This document shows positions 35,260 to 44,137 of a stretch of DNA of 56,442 nt, in pieces (within the stretch, counting starts at the first letter, position 1; each line of letters starts with the position of its first letter). The stretch comes from Accumulibacter sp. (GTDB lineage: Bacteria > Pseudomonadota > Gammaproteobacteria > Burkholderiales > Rhodocyclaceae). Below the pieces are notes generated by a model. That model did not search any database and was not told where the DNA came from. It saw nothing but the letters and a program-made list of their open reading frames with translations. The translations under genes were made by a program, and so were the position numbers. The stretch is from positions 1 through 56,442 of the forward strand of contig JAIFKU010000024.1 of NCBI GenBank assembly GCA_020049495.1, in the 5' to 3' direction.

Positions 35260-35579
35260 GCATCTGAGGGCAGGTCCCGGCGACGGCGCAACACGGTTGC
35301 GTCTCGCGAAATCTCCTTCCGCAATGCGCGAAAATGATTTGTATGCTGCACAGCCGCAGCATATAATTTCGCCATCAAGAAATGGGAGCGCCCTGAAAAT
35401 TCAGATTTCATGAATGCCGGGCACGTCGCAAGCAACGCCACCCCGTAGTTTGCGACGGCAACGGGCTTCGCTTCCGGCGAATGTCGTTGCCAGGTTTCCG
35501 ACTGACATAACGATCCAGATCGCCATTCTTTGTGCAGTGGTATGCGGACAGGCGATGAAGGCGTCTTTTTCGGAGATTT
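35260..35579 (+). other. Gene-less region upstream of the MaoC-Pta gene
   Basis: 320 bp without a supportable ORF. It includes a stem of GGCAACG with CGTTGCC (about 35457-35492) around a 21-base loop, and ends in the GGAG site of the next gene. No clear promoter could be marked. Confidence 0.4.
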
Positions 35580-37004
35580 ATGATGCGCATAGAAACAAAC
35601 CAGCAATTTCTTGAAAGCCGGACCTACGACGAGATCAGCGTGGGTGACAGCACTTCGCTGACACGCACCCTGCGCTCCGAAGACATCCAGCTCTTCGCCA
35701 TCATGTCCGGCGACATCAGCCCGGCAATTGTCGATCGGGAATTTGCCAACAGCGGCATGTTCAAGGGAGTCATCGCCCACGGCATGTGGAGCGCTTCACT
35801 GATTTCCGCCACCCTGGGCACCCAGTTCCCGGGGCCGGGCACCATCCTGATCGATCAGTCGATCCGTTTCGTGAATCCGGTAACTGTTGGCGACAGCATC
35901 ACCATCACGGTCACGGTCAAGCAGATGTTTCCCGGCAACCATCACATCGTTTTTGACTGTACCTGTACCAATCAGGATGGGATCGATGTGGTTCTGGGTA
36001 CGGCTGAGGTTCTGGCGCCGACCGAAAAGATGCGCACCAAGCGAATTGATTTGCCCAACGTCACCATCTCGGACAAATACGCCAGGCTGCAAGCCCTGGT
36101 AGCGCGCGCCAAGGGCCTGGCAGCAATCGACATGGCCGTGGCCCACCCCTGTGACAAGGAATCGCTCAAGGGCGCTCTGATGGCCGCCGAAGCGGGCCTG
36201 ATCGACCCTATCCTGATCGGACCGGAAGCGAAAATTCGGGCCATCGCCGAAGAACACGGGTTCGATCTCCGGCAACACCGCATCGTCAACGTGAAGCACA
36301 GCCACGAGTCAGCGGCCATGGCGGTCACCCTGGTCCGCAACGGCGACGCCGAGGCCATCATGAAGGGCAGTCTGCATACCGACGAGTTGATGGCCGAGAT
36401 CGTCTCACGCGCGGCCGGTCTGCGTACTTCACGGCGCATCAGTCACGTTTTCCTGATGGATGTGCCAACCTACCCCCGCCCGATCATGATCACCGACGCG
36501 GCGATCAACATCGCCCCGGAGCTTGAGGAAAAGTCGCACATCATCCAGAACGCCATCAACCTGGCGCACATCATCGGTATTGCCGAACCGAGGGTGGCCA
36601 TTCTTTCGGCGGTCGAAACGATCAACCCCAAGATTCAATCCACACTTGACGCCGCCGCCCTGTGCAAGATGGCCGATCGCGGCCAGATCACCGGTGGTCT
36701 GCTTGACGGCCCGCTGGCCTTCGATAACGCCGTATCGATGATGGCCGCCAAGACCAAGGGGATCAAGTCGGCCGTCGCCGGCTGTGCCGACATCCTGGTC
36801 GTTCCCGATCTGGAATCCGGCAACATGCTGGCCAAGCAACTGGAATATCTGGCCAACGCCCTGACCGCCGGCATCGTTCTTGGCGCCAAGGTGCCGATCG
36901 TGCTGACCAGCCGTGCCGATACTGCCGAAACACGCATCGCTTCCTGCGTTATCGCCACGCTGATCGCTCATTTCAACCGCAACCTGGCCCTGGATTCGGA
37001 ATAG
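35580..37004 (+). CDS. MaoC-phosphate acetyl/butyryltransferase fusion
   Basis: A 474-residue two-domain protein. Residues ~14-140 form a MaoC-like hot-dog domain, with the hydratase signature D-I-S-P-A-I-V-D and I-A-H-G-M-W. Residues ~160-465 form a phosphotransacylase domain of the PTA/PTB type (H-P-C-D-K-E-S-L-K-G-A, M-K-G-S-L-H-T-D-E-L, G-L-L-D-G-P-L-A-F-D-N-A, V-P-D-L-E-S-G-N-M). It would convert acyl-CoA plus phosphate to acyl-phosphate. Acetate kinase is the convergent neighbour, so acetyl-CoA to acetate with ATP formation is the likely pathway. GGAG precedes the ATG at 35580; a second Met codon follows directly. Confidence 0.88.
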   Translation: MMRIETNQQFLESRTYDEISVGDSTSLTRTLRSEDIQLFAIMSGDISPAIVDREFANSGMFKGVIAHGMWSASLISATLGTQFPGPGTILIDQSIRFVNPVTVGDSITITVTVKQMFPGNHHIVFDCTCTNQDGIDVVLGTAEVLAPTEKMRTKRIDLPNVTISDKYARLQALVARAKGLAAIDMAVAHPCDKESLKGALMAAEAGLIDPILIGPEAKIRAIAEEHGFDLRQHRIVNVKHSHESAAMAVTLVRNGDAEAIMKGSLHTDELMAEIVSRAAGLRTSRRISHVFLMDVPTYPRPIMITDAAINIAPELEEKSHIIQNAINLAHIIGIAEPRVAILSAVETINPKIQSTLDAAALCKMADRGQITGGLLDGPLAFDNAVSMMAAKTKGIKSAVAGCADILVVPDLESGNMLAKQLEYLANALTAGIVLGAKVPIVLTSRADTAETRIASCVIATLIAHFNRNLALDSE

Positions 37005-37014
37005 GGCAGGCTTA

Positions 37015-37147
37015 TTGATCCGGCCCGTAAATGTATGAAGTCGTCACCCCGGCGAAGGCCGGGGTCCAGGAGGGAAAGCCACGCCAGCACTGGATACCGG
37101 CCTTCGCCGGTATGACGGAAGTTTTATACTTCATAGCGCCGGATCAA
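37015..37147. repeat. BIME-type repeat, copy C, between pta and ackA
   Basis: Two REP-like hairpins (ACCCCGG...GGCCGGGGT and TACCGGC...GCCGGTA) at 37041-37119, nested inside an outer inverted repeat (TTGATCCGGC at 37015-37024 with GCCGGATCAA at 37138-37147, and TATGAAG with CTTCATA). It sits exactly between two convergent genes, its edge touching the ackA stop codon, and could serve as a bidirectional terminator. Confidence 0.8.
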
Positions 37148-38343
37148 TAGCGGTCAACGATTTCCCGGGTGTCGCGGGCGATCACCAGTTCTTCATTGGT
37201 TGGCACCACCATCACCTTGATCGGTGAATCGGCGGTGGAAATGACCACTTCCTTGCCACGCACAGTGTTGGCAGAGGCATCAAACCTGATGCCCAGAATG
37301 CCAAGACGTTCGACGATGGAAGCCCGGAAATCGAGGTCATTTTCACCGATGCCGCCGGTGAAGATGATGGCATCGACACGCCCCAGTTCAATCGCATAGG
37401 CACCGATGTATTTGAGGACTCGGTGACATAGCACATCAATAGCCAGCCTGGCCCGGGCATTGCCCTCTTTGGCCGCCTTGCGGATGTCGCGCATGTCCGA
37501 ACTGATGCCGGAAATGCCGAGCAGTCCAGACTTCTTATTGAGTGCATTGTCGATGTCGGCAAAGGACATATTGCCATGGGCGGCCATGAAACCGGGAATG
37601 CCGGCGTCAACGTCGCCGCAGCGCGTGCCCATGACAATGCCCTCGAGCGGGGTCATGCCCATGCTGGTATCGTAGGACTTGCCGCCCTTGACGGCCGTGA
37701 AGGACGAACCATTGCCCATGTGACAGGTAATGCAGTTGAACTGATCTCTGGCGATGCCGAGCATTTCCGCAGCGCGCTCGGAAACGAAACGGTGCGACGT
37801 GCCGTGGAAACCGTAACGGCGAACATGATGCTGCTCATACCACTCGTAAGGCAAGGCGTAGATGTAGGACTCGGCCGGCATGGTGGCGTGGAAGGCGGTA
37901 TCGAAAACTCCGACATTGGCGACGCCGGGCATGGCGCTCATCATCGCCTCGATACCGGTGATGTTGGCCGGATTGTGCAGCGGCGCCAGCGGAATGTTCT
38001 CCTTGAGCGCGGCGAGAACGGCAGCGTTGATAAGCACGGAACCGGAAAATTTTTCAGCACCATGGACGACGCGATGGCCGATGGCGCCGATATCCGCCAG
38101 TGATGTGATGACGCCGACTTTGTCATCCACCAGTTTGTCCAGAACCCGCTTGATGGCCACCTCATGGTCGGCAATGTCGGCAATCTCCGTGATCTTGTCG
38201 CCATTGGCCGGTTCGTAAGCCAGGATCGAGTCTTTCATGCCGATACGTTCCACCAGACCGACAGCAACGCGATGCTCGTTGCTCATGTCAAGCAATTGAT
38301 ATTTGAACGAAGAACTGCCGCAATTCAAAACGAAAACAAACAT
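37144..38343 (-). CDS. ackA: Acetate kinase
   Basis: A 399-residue member of the ASKHA fold, making acetate and ATP from acetyl phosphate and ADP, or the reverse. Family signatures are V-L-N-C-G-S-S-S-F-K near the start, G-H-R-V-V-H-G-A-E-K-F, F-D-T-A-F-H-A-T-M-P, G-F-H-G-T-S-H and F-T-G-G-I-G-E-N-D; the substrate Arg is in R-V-V-H and the catalytic Asp in F-D-T-A-F. AGGAAGCAATC lies before the ATG at 38343. With the convergent phosphotransacylase it forms a full Pta-AckA route; the two genes are separated only by a BIME element. Confidence 0.94.
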   Translation of the reverse strand: MFVFVLNCGSSSFKYQLLDMSNEHRVAVGLVERIGMKDSILAYEPANGDKITEIADIADHEVAIKRVLDKLVDDKVGVITSLADIGAIGHRVVHGAEKFSGSVLINAAVLAALKENIPLAPLHNPANITGIEAMMSAMPGVANVGVFDTAFHATMPAESYIYALPYEWYEQHHVRRYGFHGTSHRFVSERAAEMLGIARDQFNCITCHMGNGSSFTAVKGGKSYDTSMGMTPLEGIVMGTRCGDVDAGIPGFMAAHGNMSFADIDNALNKKSGLLGISGISSDMRDIRKAAKEGNARARLAIDVLCHRVLKYIGAYAIELGRVDAIIFTGGIGENDLDFRASIVERLGILGIRFDASANTVRGKEVVISTADSPIKVMVVPTNEELVIARDTREIVDRY

Positions 38344-38830
38344 GATTGCTTCCTCAGGATGATCAACACGCCGAAAATGCCCGGTTTTTTCTGCTGTTTG
38401 AAGGCTTCGGGGCCATCTTTCGTCTGCAAAGACACGCCGAACCGGTACATCGCGTGATTCTAGCAGAACCGGCGTCCGAACGAGGCCTGAGTCTGTCCAA
38501 TATTCAAGGGCGACGGACGTGAAACCCCGATAACAAGTGAGAATCTGTCTCAGGCAGGCAAATTGTGCACCGCATCAAATATTTATTCATTTTTTTCAAG
38601 ACAGTGATTTCAAAGTCTTTTTTACGGCCTCCTCGAAAGATCCATAATAACTACATTTAGTCAACTTGTTGCCATGTACCACTACATGTAGTAGCTTTAC
38701 GTCTGACTCGCCGGATAAACCGGCTGAACAGCACATTCATCACAGCACAAAGTTACACGCGGTTTGAACTCATGAATCAAGCGCGTCGTCTACATCGAAA
38801 CTTGCAGCCACAAAGACAGAGAGGCAATAC
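38344..38830. other. Gene-less divergent region between ackA and nrdJ
   Basis: 487 bp with no supportable protein gene. The half near nrdJ carries two NrdR boxes (see 38648-38694). The half near ackA contains AT-rich stretches (about 38580-38635) and no recognisable operator. I looked for a cobalamin riboswitch ahead of this B12-dependent enzyme and found no B12 box. Confidence 0.5.
38648..38694 (+). promoter_or_regulatory. Tandem NrdR boxes upstream of nrdJ
   Basis: Two 16-bp palindromic boxes with cores CTACATTTAG (38651-38660) and CTACATGTAG (38682-38691) are separated by a 15-bp linker, so their centres are 31 bp apart, about three helical turns. This is the known architecture of NrdR operators (consensus core C-W-A-T-A-T-A-T-W-G, linker 15-16 bp). 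NrdR represses ribonucleotide reductase genes when dATP is plentiful. The second box is a perfect palindrome. NrdR itself is not in the window. Confidence 0.8.
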
Positions 38831-41716
38831 ATGAGCCAGAAAGCACAACAACTATCCCTGACCGCACTCGCTGAAGTACCGGAGATTGTCCGCCTCGCCG
38901 AGCAGGAAATTTCTGCCGAGGTACTGATCGAGAAATACGCTAAAGGAACAGAAACCAATGTCCATGACGTACGCCGTCGCGTAGCTCGTGCCCTGGCCGC
39001 CAATGAAGAAGAAAAGCAGCGTGCCAGGTGGGAGGAACGCTTTCTCTGGGCGCAGGAAAACGGCTTCGTTCCCGCCGGCCGCATCTGCTCCGCCGCCGGC
39101 ACGCCACTCGCCGCCACCCTGATCAACTGCTTCGTGCAACCGGTGGGCGACTCCATCGTCGAACTGGTCGACGGCAAGCCCGGCATCTACAGCGCGCTGG
39201 CCGAAGCGGCTGAAACCATGCGCCGTGGTGGCGGTGTCGGCTATGACTTCTCATCGATACGCCCGCAGGGTGCGCAGGTCAAGGGCACGCAATCGCGGGC
39301 GTCCGGCCCGGTGTCCTACATGCGCGTCTTCGACCGTTCGTGCGAAACCGTCGAATCGGCCGGCGCCCGCCGTGGTGCGCAGATGGGCGTGCTGCGCTGC
39401 GATCACCCGGACATCGAGGTCTTCATTCACGCCAAGGACAAGGGTGACCTGACCAACTTCAATGTCTCCATCGCCGTCACCGACGCCTTCATGCACGCCG
39501 TCGAAGCCGATGCCGAAGTTGAACTCTCGCACCGTGCCGAACCCAATGCCGACATGAAGACCTCCGGTGCCTATCAGCAGGACGACGGCACGTGGGTCTA
39601 TCGCAAGGTGCGCGCCCGCGACCTGTGGGATCAGGTGATGAAATCAACCTATGATCATGCCGAACCGGGGATTCTCTTCCTCGATCGCATGAACAAGGAC
39701 AACAACCTTTACTACTGCGAACTGATCGAGGCCACCAACCCTTGCGCCGAGCAGCCGCTGCCACCCTACGGTTGCTGCTGTCTGGGGTCGATCAACCTGA
39801 CCCTGTTCGTCAAGAATGCATTTACGGCCAAGGCCGCGTTCGATTTTGCCGCTTTCGGCGAGGTCGTCAAGGTGTCGACGCGCATGCTCGACAACGTCCT
39901 CGACGTGACCGCCTGGCCACTCGACCGCCAGCGCGAGGAGGCCGCCAACAAGCGTCGTGTCGGTCTGGGCTATACCGGCCTGGGCGACGCCCTGTGCATG
40001 CTCTGTCTGCGCTACGACAAGCCGGAAGCCACCGCCATGGGCGCGCGCATTTCCGAGTACATGCGCAACACCGCCTACCTTGCTTCGGTCGATCTGGCCA
40101 AGGAACGCGGCGCTTTCCCGTTGTTCAACGCCGAGCTGTATCTCTCCGGCGGCAATTTTGCTTCGCGCCTGCCGTCCGAGATCAAGGCCGAAATCCGCAG
40201 TCATGGTCTGCGCAACTCGCACCTGCTCTCGATTGCCCCGACCGGCACCATTTCGCTGGCCTTTGCCGACAACGCCAGCAACGGCATCGAACCGCCCTTC
40301 TCGTGGACCTACAACCGCAAAAAACGCATGATCGACGGCACGCTCAAGGAATACGCCGTCGAAGATTACGCCTGGCGCCTCTACAAGCACATGGGCGGCG
40401 ATGTCGGGAAGCTGCCCGATTATTTCGTCACCGCGCTCGAAATATCCGCGCAGGCCCACAAGGACATGGTCGCCGCCGTCGCCCCTTATATCGACACCTC
40501 GATTTCGAAGACGGTCAACGTCCCGGCCGACTACCCCTACGAAGATTTCCAGGATCTCTACATGAGTGCCTGGAAAGCCGGCCTCAAGGGTCTGGCCACC
40601 TACCGCCCGAACAGTGTTCTCGGCGCAGTGCTTTCGGTCGAAACGGTCAAGCAGACCGAAGAGAAAAAACAGCCGCAGGACTTCATCAGCGGCGACGCCA
40701 ACCGCCGCCTGTCGATCAAGAACCTGCCGGCACCGGTGCTCTCCAGCCTGCGCTGGCCGGGCCGCCCGAACCTGCCGGAAGGCAACATGTCGTGGACCTA
40801 CATGATCGAGCACGAACTCGGCAAGTTCGCCCTGTTTGTCGGCCATGTTGAACAGGAAGGCCGCTCTTGGCCGTTCGAAGCCTGGGTCAATGGCCCGGCA
40901 CAGCCGCGCGGCCTCGGCGCCGTGGCCAAGACGCTGTCCATGGACATGCGCGCCAATGACCACGGCTGGCTGGCGCTCAAGCTTGAATCCCTGGCCAGGA
41001 CGCCCAACGGTGAAGGCTTCGACATGGCTTTCCCACCCCATGGCGAGCGCAAACGCATGCCGTCGATCGTCTCGGCGATGGCGCGCCTGATCCAGTTCCG
41101 TGTTGAACAATTGGGCGCTTTCAGGAACGAAGGCCCGACGCCGGTGCTCGACGCCATGTTCAGCCTGAAGGAGCCGAAGACAGGCACCGACGGTACGCTG
41201 TCCTGGACGGTCGACATCTTCAACCCGGCGACCGAAGAAGATTTCGTTCTCGGCCTCAAGGAAATCACCCTGCCCGACGGCGTCACCCGGCCCTACTCGG
41301 TGTGGCTCTCAGGCAACTACCCGCGCGCCCTCGACGGCCTGACCAAGCTGCTTTCGCTCGACATGCGTGTCCTCGACCCGGCCTGGATCGGCATGAAACT
41401 GCGCAAGCTGCTCGACTACCCCGAACCGCTCGGCGATTTCATAGCTTTCATCCCCGGCACGCGCAAACAGACCAACTACCCGTCGACCGTAGCCTATCTC
41501 GCGCAACTCATCATCCACCGCTACGCCATGCTCGGCATTCTCGACGAAAACGGCATGCCGCTGCAGCAGATGGGCATTCTTGAGTCACCGGCCGGCAGTA
41601 CAGCCGCCAGACCGACCGCCGGCAAGCTATGCGGAGAATGCGGAAACTACACCATGATCCGCAAGGACGGCTGCGATTTCTGTACTGCCTGCGGTGCGGT
41701 TGGGACTTGTGGCTAG
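38831..41716 (+). CDS. nrdJ: Class II (adenosylcobalamin-dependent) ribonucleotide reductase
   Basis: A 961-residue B12-dependent reductase that makes deoxynucleotides with or without oxygen. The N-terminal region has an ATP-cone-like start, then substrate Cys in [17 protein letters not shown], the active-site N-P-C-A-E-Q-P-L-P (Asn, thiyl Cys, Glu) near residue 301 and A-P-T-G-T-I-S-L. Two TSCPD-type domains follow at about 650-765 and 790-905, related to each other (each has S-W-T, then a short M-D-M-R stretch). The C-terminal Cys set C-G-E-C-G and C-D-F-C-T-A-C-G is the redox/zinc tail that recharges the active site. No cobalamin riboswitch precedes it; NrdR boxes do. Confidence 0.94.
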   Translation: MSQKAQQLSLTALAEVPEIVRLAEQEISAEVLIEKYAKGTETNVHDVRRRVARALAANEEEKQRARWEERFLWAQENGFVPAGRICSAAGTPLAATLINCFVQPVGDSIVELVDGKPGIYSALAEAAETMRRGGGVGYDFSSIRPQGAQVKGTQSRASGPVSYMRVFDRSCETVESAGARRGAQMGVLRCDHPDIEVFIHAKDKGDLTNFNVSIAVTDAFMHAVEADAEVELSHRAEPNADMKTSGAYQQDDGTWVYRKVRARDLWDQVMKSTYDHAEPGILFLDRMNKDNNLYYCELIEATNPCAEQPLPPYGCCCLGSINLTLFVKNAFTAKAAFDFAAFGEVVKVSTRMLDNVLDVTAWPLDRQREEAANKRRVGLGYTGLGDALCMLCLRYDKPEATAMGARISEYMRNTAYLASVDLAKERGAFPLFNAELYLSGGNFASRLPSEIKAEIRSHGLRNSHLLSIAPTGTISLAFADNASNGIEPPFSWTYNRKKRMIDGTLKEYAVEDYAWRLYKHMGGDVGKLPDYFVTALEISAQAHKDMVAAVAPYIDTSISKTVNVPADYPYEDFQDLYMSAWKAGLKGLATYRPNSVLGAVLSVETVKQTEEKKQPQDFISGDANRRLSIKNLPAPVLSSLRWPGRPNLPEGNMSWTYMIEHELGKFALFVGHVEQEGRSWPFEAWVNGPAQPRGLGAVAKTLSMDMRANDHGWLALKLESLARTPNGEGFDMAFPPHGERKRMPSIVSAMARLIQFRVEQLGAFRNEGPTPVLDAMFSLKEPKTGTDGTLSWTVDIFNPATEEDFVLGLKEITLPDGVTRPYSVWLSGNYPRALDGLTKLLSLDMRVLDPAWIGMKLRKLLDYPEPLGDFIAFIPGTRKQTNYPSTVAYLAQLIIHRYAMLGILDENGMPLQQMGILESPAGSTAARPTAGKLCGECGNYTMIRKDGCDFCTACGAVGTCG

Positions 41717-41777
41717 CGTTCTCTCATCATGTGAGACAGGACATCTGAAATCATCCGATTTTGTGTTTTTACTACGT

Positions 41778-41806
41778 TTGACGTTCATCTCTGGCTAGAC
41801 TAGACT
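41778..41806 (+). promoter_or_regulatory. Promoter of the toxin-antitoxin operon
   Basis: TTGACG (41778-41783), 17-bp spacer, TAGACT (41801-41806), 23 bp before the antitoxin start. CTAGA/CTAG repeats overlap the -10 and reach the ribosome site, a fitting place for autoregulation by the antitoxin. Confidence 0.6.
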
Positions 41807-41829
41807 AACCTTCAATCTAGGAGAATGCC

Positions 41830-42078
41830 ATGCTGTCCGTCAATATGCTTCAAGCGAAGTCTTCACTGTCCCGCTTGGTCGAAGCCATCGAGCTGGGTCA
41901 GGAGAGCGAGATCGTCATCGCCCGCAACGGCCGTCCGGCAGCCAAGCTGGTGCCAATGGATTCGGCGTCGGCCGGGAAGCGCATCGGCGTCGCCAAGGGT
42001 CGCTTTGAGGTGCCGGACAGCATCGACGCCCATAACGACGAGGTAGGACGCTTGTTCAGGGGCGGGCAGCAATCTTGA
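41830..42078 (+). CDS. Phd/YefM-type antitoxin
   Basis: An 82-residue antitoxin. The N-terminal half is the Phd/YefM DNA-binding fold (N-M-L-Q-A-K-S-S-L-S-R-L-V-E-A-I, then I-V-I-A-R-N-G-R-P-A-A-K-L-V-P), with the second strand carrying the usual R-N-G-x-P. The C-terminal third (G-R-F-E-V-P-D-S-I-D-A-H-N-D-E-V) is the flexible part that wraps the PIN toxin. AGGAG lies six bases before the ATG at 41830. It overlaps the toxin start (TTGA), so it is made first and is translationally coupled, as is usual for such pairs. Confidence 0.88.
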   Translation: MLSVNMLQAKSSLSRLVEAIELGQESEIVIARNGRPAAKLVPMDSASAGKRIGVAKGRFEVPDSIDAHNDEVGRLFRGGQQS

Positions 42079-42461
42079 ATCTTCTGCTTGATACGCACGT
42101 TGCCCTATGGGCGATTACCGACAGCCCGAAGCTGCCGAAGAAAGCGCGCGAGTTGATCGAATCGCCCAAGTCGTCGGTCTGGATCAGCACGGCAAGCGTC
42201 TGGGAAATCGCCATCAAGCATGCGCTTGGTCGTGGCGACATGCCAGTATCCAGCCAGGACGCAGTGCGCTATTTCCGCGAGTCAGGCTACCGATTCCTGC
42301 CGGTCGAGGCCGAGCATGCCATGGTCGTCGAAAACCTACCGGTGCACCATCAGGACCCGTTTGACCGCATCCTCATTGCACAAGCATTGGTCGAGCCGAT
42401 GCGGCTAATGACGCATGACCCAATGGTGGCACTCTACAACGACACCATTATTGAGATCTAG
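42075..42461 (+). CDS. PIN-domain toxin (VapC-like ribonuclease)
   Basis: A 128-residue PIN-domain protein. The conserved acidic residues are visible: Asp6 in L-L-L-D-T-H, Glu in S-V-W-E-I-A-I-K, and Asp in D-P-F-D-R-I-L-I-A-Q-A, with a further Asp in T-H-D-P. W-A-I-T-D near residue 12 marks the PhdYeFM-linked PIN subgroup, whose members cut specific RNAs. The start is TTG at 42075, overlapping the antitoxin stop codon by 4 bases. It converges on hlyD with only 40 bp between. Confidence 0.88.
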   Translation: MNLLLDTHVALWAITDSPKLPKKARELIESPKSSVWISTASVWEIAIKHALGRGDMPVSSQDAVRYFRESGYRFLPVEAEHAMVVENLPVHHQDPFDRILIAQALVEPMRLMTHDPMVALYNDTIIEI

Positions 42462-42501
42462 CGCCACCCGTACTACCGCCTGCGCGTTCAGCAGGCCGGC
42501 C

Positions 42502-43962
42502 TCAGCGTTCCCTCCCCGCCTCATGCCAGGCCTTGCGCACCGGGGAGAGCAGGAACTCCATGACGCTCCGCGTGCCGAGCAGGATTTCGGCATTGGTCTG
42601 CATCCCGGCGGCGAGTTCATAGCGCTGCCCATCCATTTCAAGGTACATGCTTTTGAGGGCGACCAGCGCCTTGTAGACCAGTGGCTGAGCCCGGTTCGGG
42701 TTACGCTCATTCGACGCTGCAGTTCCCGTCCCGGCATTCGTGCTGCTGTCGGCTGAATCGGCACTGACGTGCACGACCACGCCTTCGACCATACCGTATT
42801 TCTGGAAGGTAAAGGCAGCGAACTTGAGTTTGACCGGCTGGCCCTGGCGCACGAAGCCGATGTCCTCGTTGCTGACCCACACTTCGGCGCGCAGGGTTTC
42901 TTCTTTCGGCACCAGAGTGAGCAATACCGTCCCTGGCTGCACGACGGTGCCGGTGGTATGCGTGGACAAATCCTTGACCACGCTGTCCTGGGTGGCCTTG
43001 AGTTCCATCAGGGACTGGCGATGCGTCTGCTTGGCCACTTCCTGCGCCAGTTTCTCGGCCTGGCCATGCACCTCGTTGCGTTCGCTATGCAGTTGGCGGC
43101 GGTAGTCGCTGTCGATCTGGGCGAGCCGCTTTTCCGATTGGATGACATAGGCGCGATTCGATTCGATCAGGTGCGTCTGGTTCTTGAGTTCCTGTTCCTT
43201 TTCGATGCGCTCGCGTTTCTTGTCGCTGGCCATCAGGCTGCCGGCGTAGCCGTCCCTGGCCAGCTTCTCGAAGGCCTTGTCCTGTTCCTGGTAATGCGGC
43301 AGGGTTTCGATCAGCTTGGCTTTGACCTGCTCGGACGAAGCCAGATCATGACGGTAGCGGACTAGCCGGCTGGTCTCTTCGGCGAGAGCGGCTTCCAGGG
43401 CAGCGCGGTTGGCCCGGTACTGGGCGGCGATTTCACGCGCCAGTTCGGGAGTATCCTCGGGTGCGGCGACATAGGGCCGGTTGGAAAGTTCGGCATCGAT
43501 GCGTGTCAGCGTGGCGCGCTTGCGGCGATAGTCGGCGGCGATGGATTTGGCATCGGCTTCGCTGATCAGGGTGTCCATGCGCATCAGGACCTGACCGGCC
43601 TTGACCGTATCGCCTTCGTGCACGAGGATTTCCTTGACGATGCCGGACTCGGACGGCTGCACGATCTTGAGGTAGCTCTGCGGGATGAGCTTGCCTTCGG
43701 CGACGGCGACGATGTCGAGCTGACCGATCAGGGCCCAGAGCAGCAGCGCGGCGAGCAGGATGAGCAACATCCACAGGACTTTGCGACCCATCGGGTTAGG
43801 CGGCGACTCGGTCAGCCGCAGAAGCGGTGGGTAGAACTCCAGCGGGTGCGGGTCGGTCTGCGGCAAGCGGCGCTCGAACGCGCCCTGCAGCCGCTCGTAG
43901 CCAGAACGTAGCGCGCTCAGCGGGAGATGCTGAATTAGAAATGTGAACAGTTTTGAAAACAT
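42502..43962 (-). CDS. hlyD: Type I secretion membrane-fusion protein, HlyD family
   Basis: A 486-residue HlyD-type periplasmic adaptor. A cytoplasmic N-terminus is followed by a TM helix at about 60-80 (V-L-W-M-L-L-I-L-L-A-A-L), a biotinyl-lipoyl-like half (I-V-Q-P-S-E-S-G-I-V-K-E-I), a long coiled coil (about 130-325) and the beta-barrel with the second lipoyl half. The start at 43962 has AAGG; the frame can be extended to a GTG at 43986 with no site. It would link an ABC exporter to TolC for secretion of the RTX protein encoded 175 bp upstream. No HlyB-type ATPase or TolC gene is in the window, so the exporter is incomplete here. Confidence 0.88.
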   Translation of the reverse strand: MFSKLFTFLIQHLPLSALRSGYERLQGAFERRLPQTDPHPLEFYPPLLRLTESPPNPMGRKVLWMLLILLAALLLWALIGQLDIVAVAEGKLIPQSYLKIVQPSESGIVKEILVHEGDTVKAGQVLMRMDTLISEADAKSIAADYRRKRATLTRIDAELSNRPYVAAPEDTPELAREIAAQYRANRAALEAALAEETSRLVRYRHDLASSEQVKAKLIETLPHYQEQDKAFEKLARDGYAGSLMASDKKRERIEKEQELKNQTHLIESNRAYVIQSEKRLAQIDSDYRRQLHSERNEVHGQAEKLAQEVAKQTHRQSLMELKATQDSVVKDLSTHTTGTVVQPGTVLLTLVPKEETLRAEVWVSNEDIGFVRQGQPVKLKFAAFTFQKYGMVEGVVVHVSADSADSSTNAGTGTAASNERNPNRAQPLVYKALVALKSMYLEMDGQRYELAAGMQTNAEILLGTRSVMEFLLSPVRKAWHEAGRER

Positions 43963-44005
43963 TTCGGCCTTTACAAAATTAAGCACAGCGACAGTGCATA
44001 CCCAC

Positions 44006-44100
44006 TGCCCTCACCGCGCTGCCGCGCACCCCCTCCCGCAGGGCGATGGTTTCTAAGCCCCTCTCCCGCGGGAGAGGGGTTGGGGTGAGGGCATTTTTTG
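44006..44100. repeat. Nested palindromes between the RTX gene and hlyD
   Basis: An inner perfect palindrome (44059-44080, CCCCTCTCCCG and its complement) lies within outer arms TGCCCTCACC (44006-44015) and GGTGAGGGCA (44085-44094). A T-run (44095-44100) follows only on the plus strand, opposite to the direction of RTX/hlyD transcription. This type of CCCTCTCCCGCGGGAGAGGG element is a common dispersed repeat in proteobacteria. Confidence 0.75.
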
Positions 44101-44137
44101 TAGTCTTAATTCCTGACTGCTGAGTAAGTGGCTCCTT

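Noticed and set aside
38344..38830. Cobalamin riboswitch ahead of nrdJ
   Set aside because: No B12 box or matching stem arrangement was found; the palindromes there fit NrdR boxes instead.
39644..41110. 488-codon minus-strand ORF and a 369-codon plus-frame ORF (39742-40851) inside nrdJ
   Set aside because: Both are shadow frames of a well-conserved ribonucleotide reductase. Neither shows a recognisable domain.
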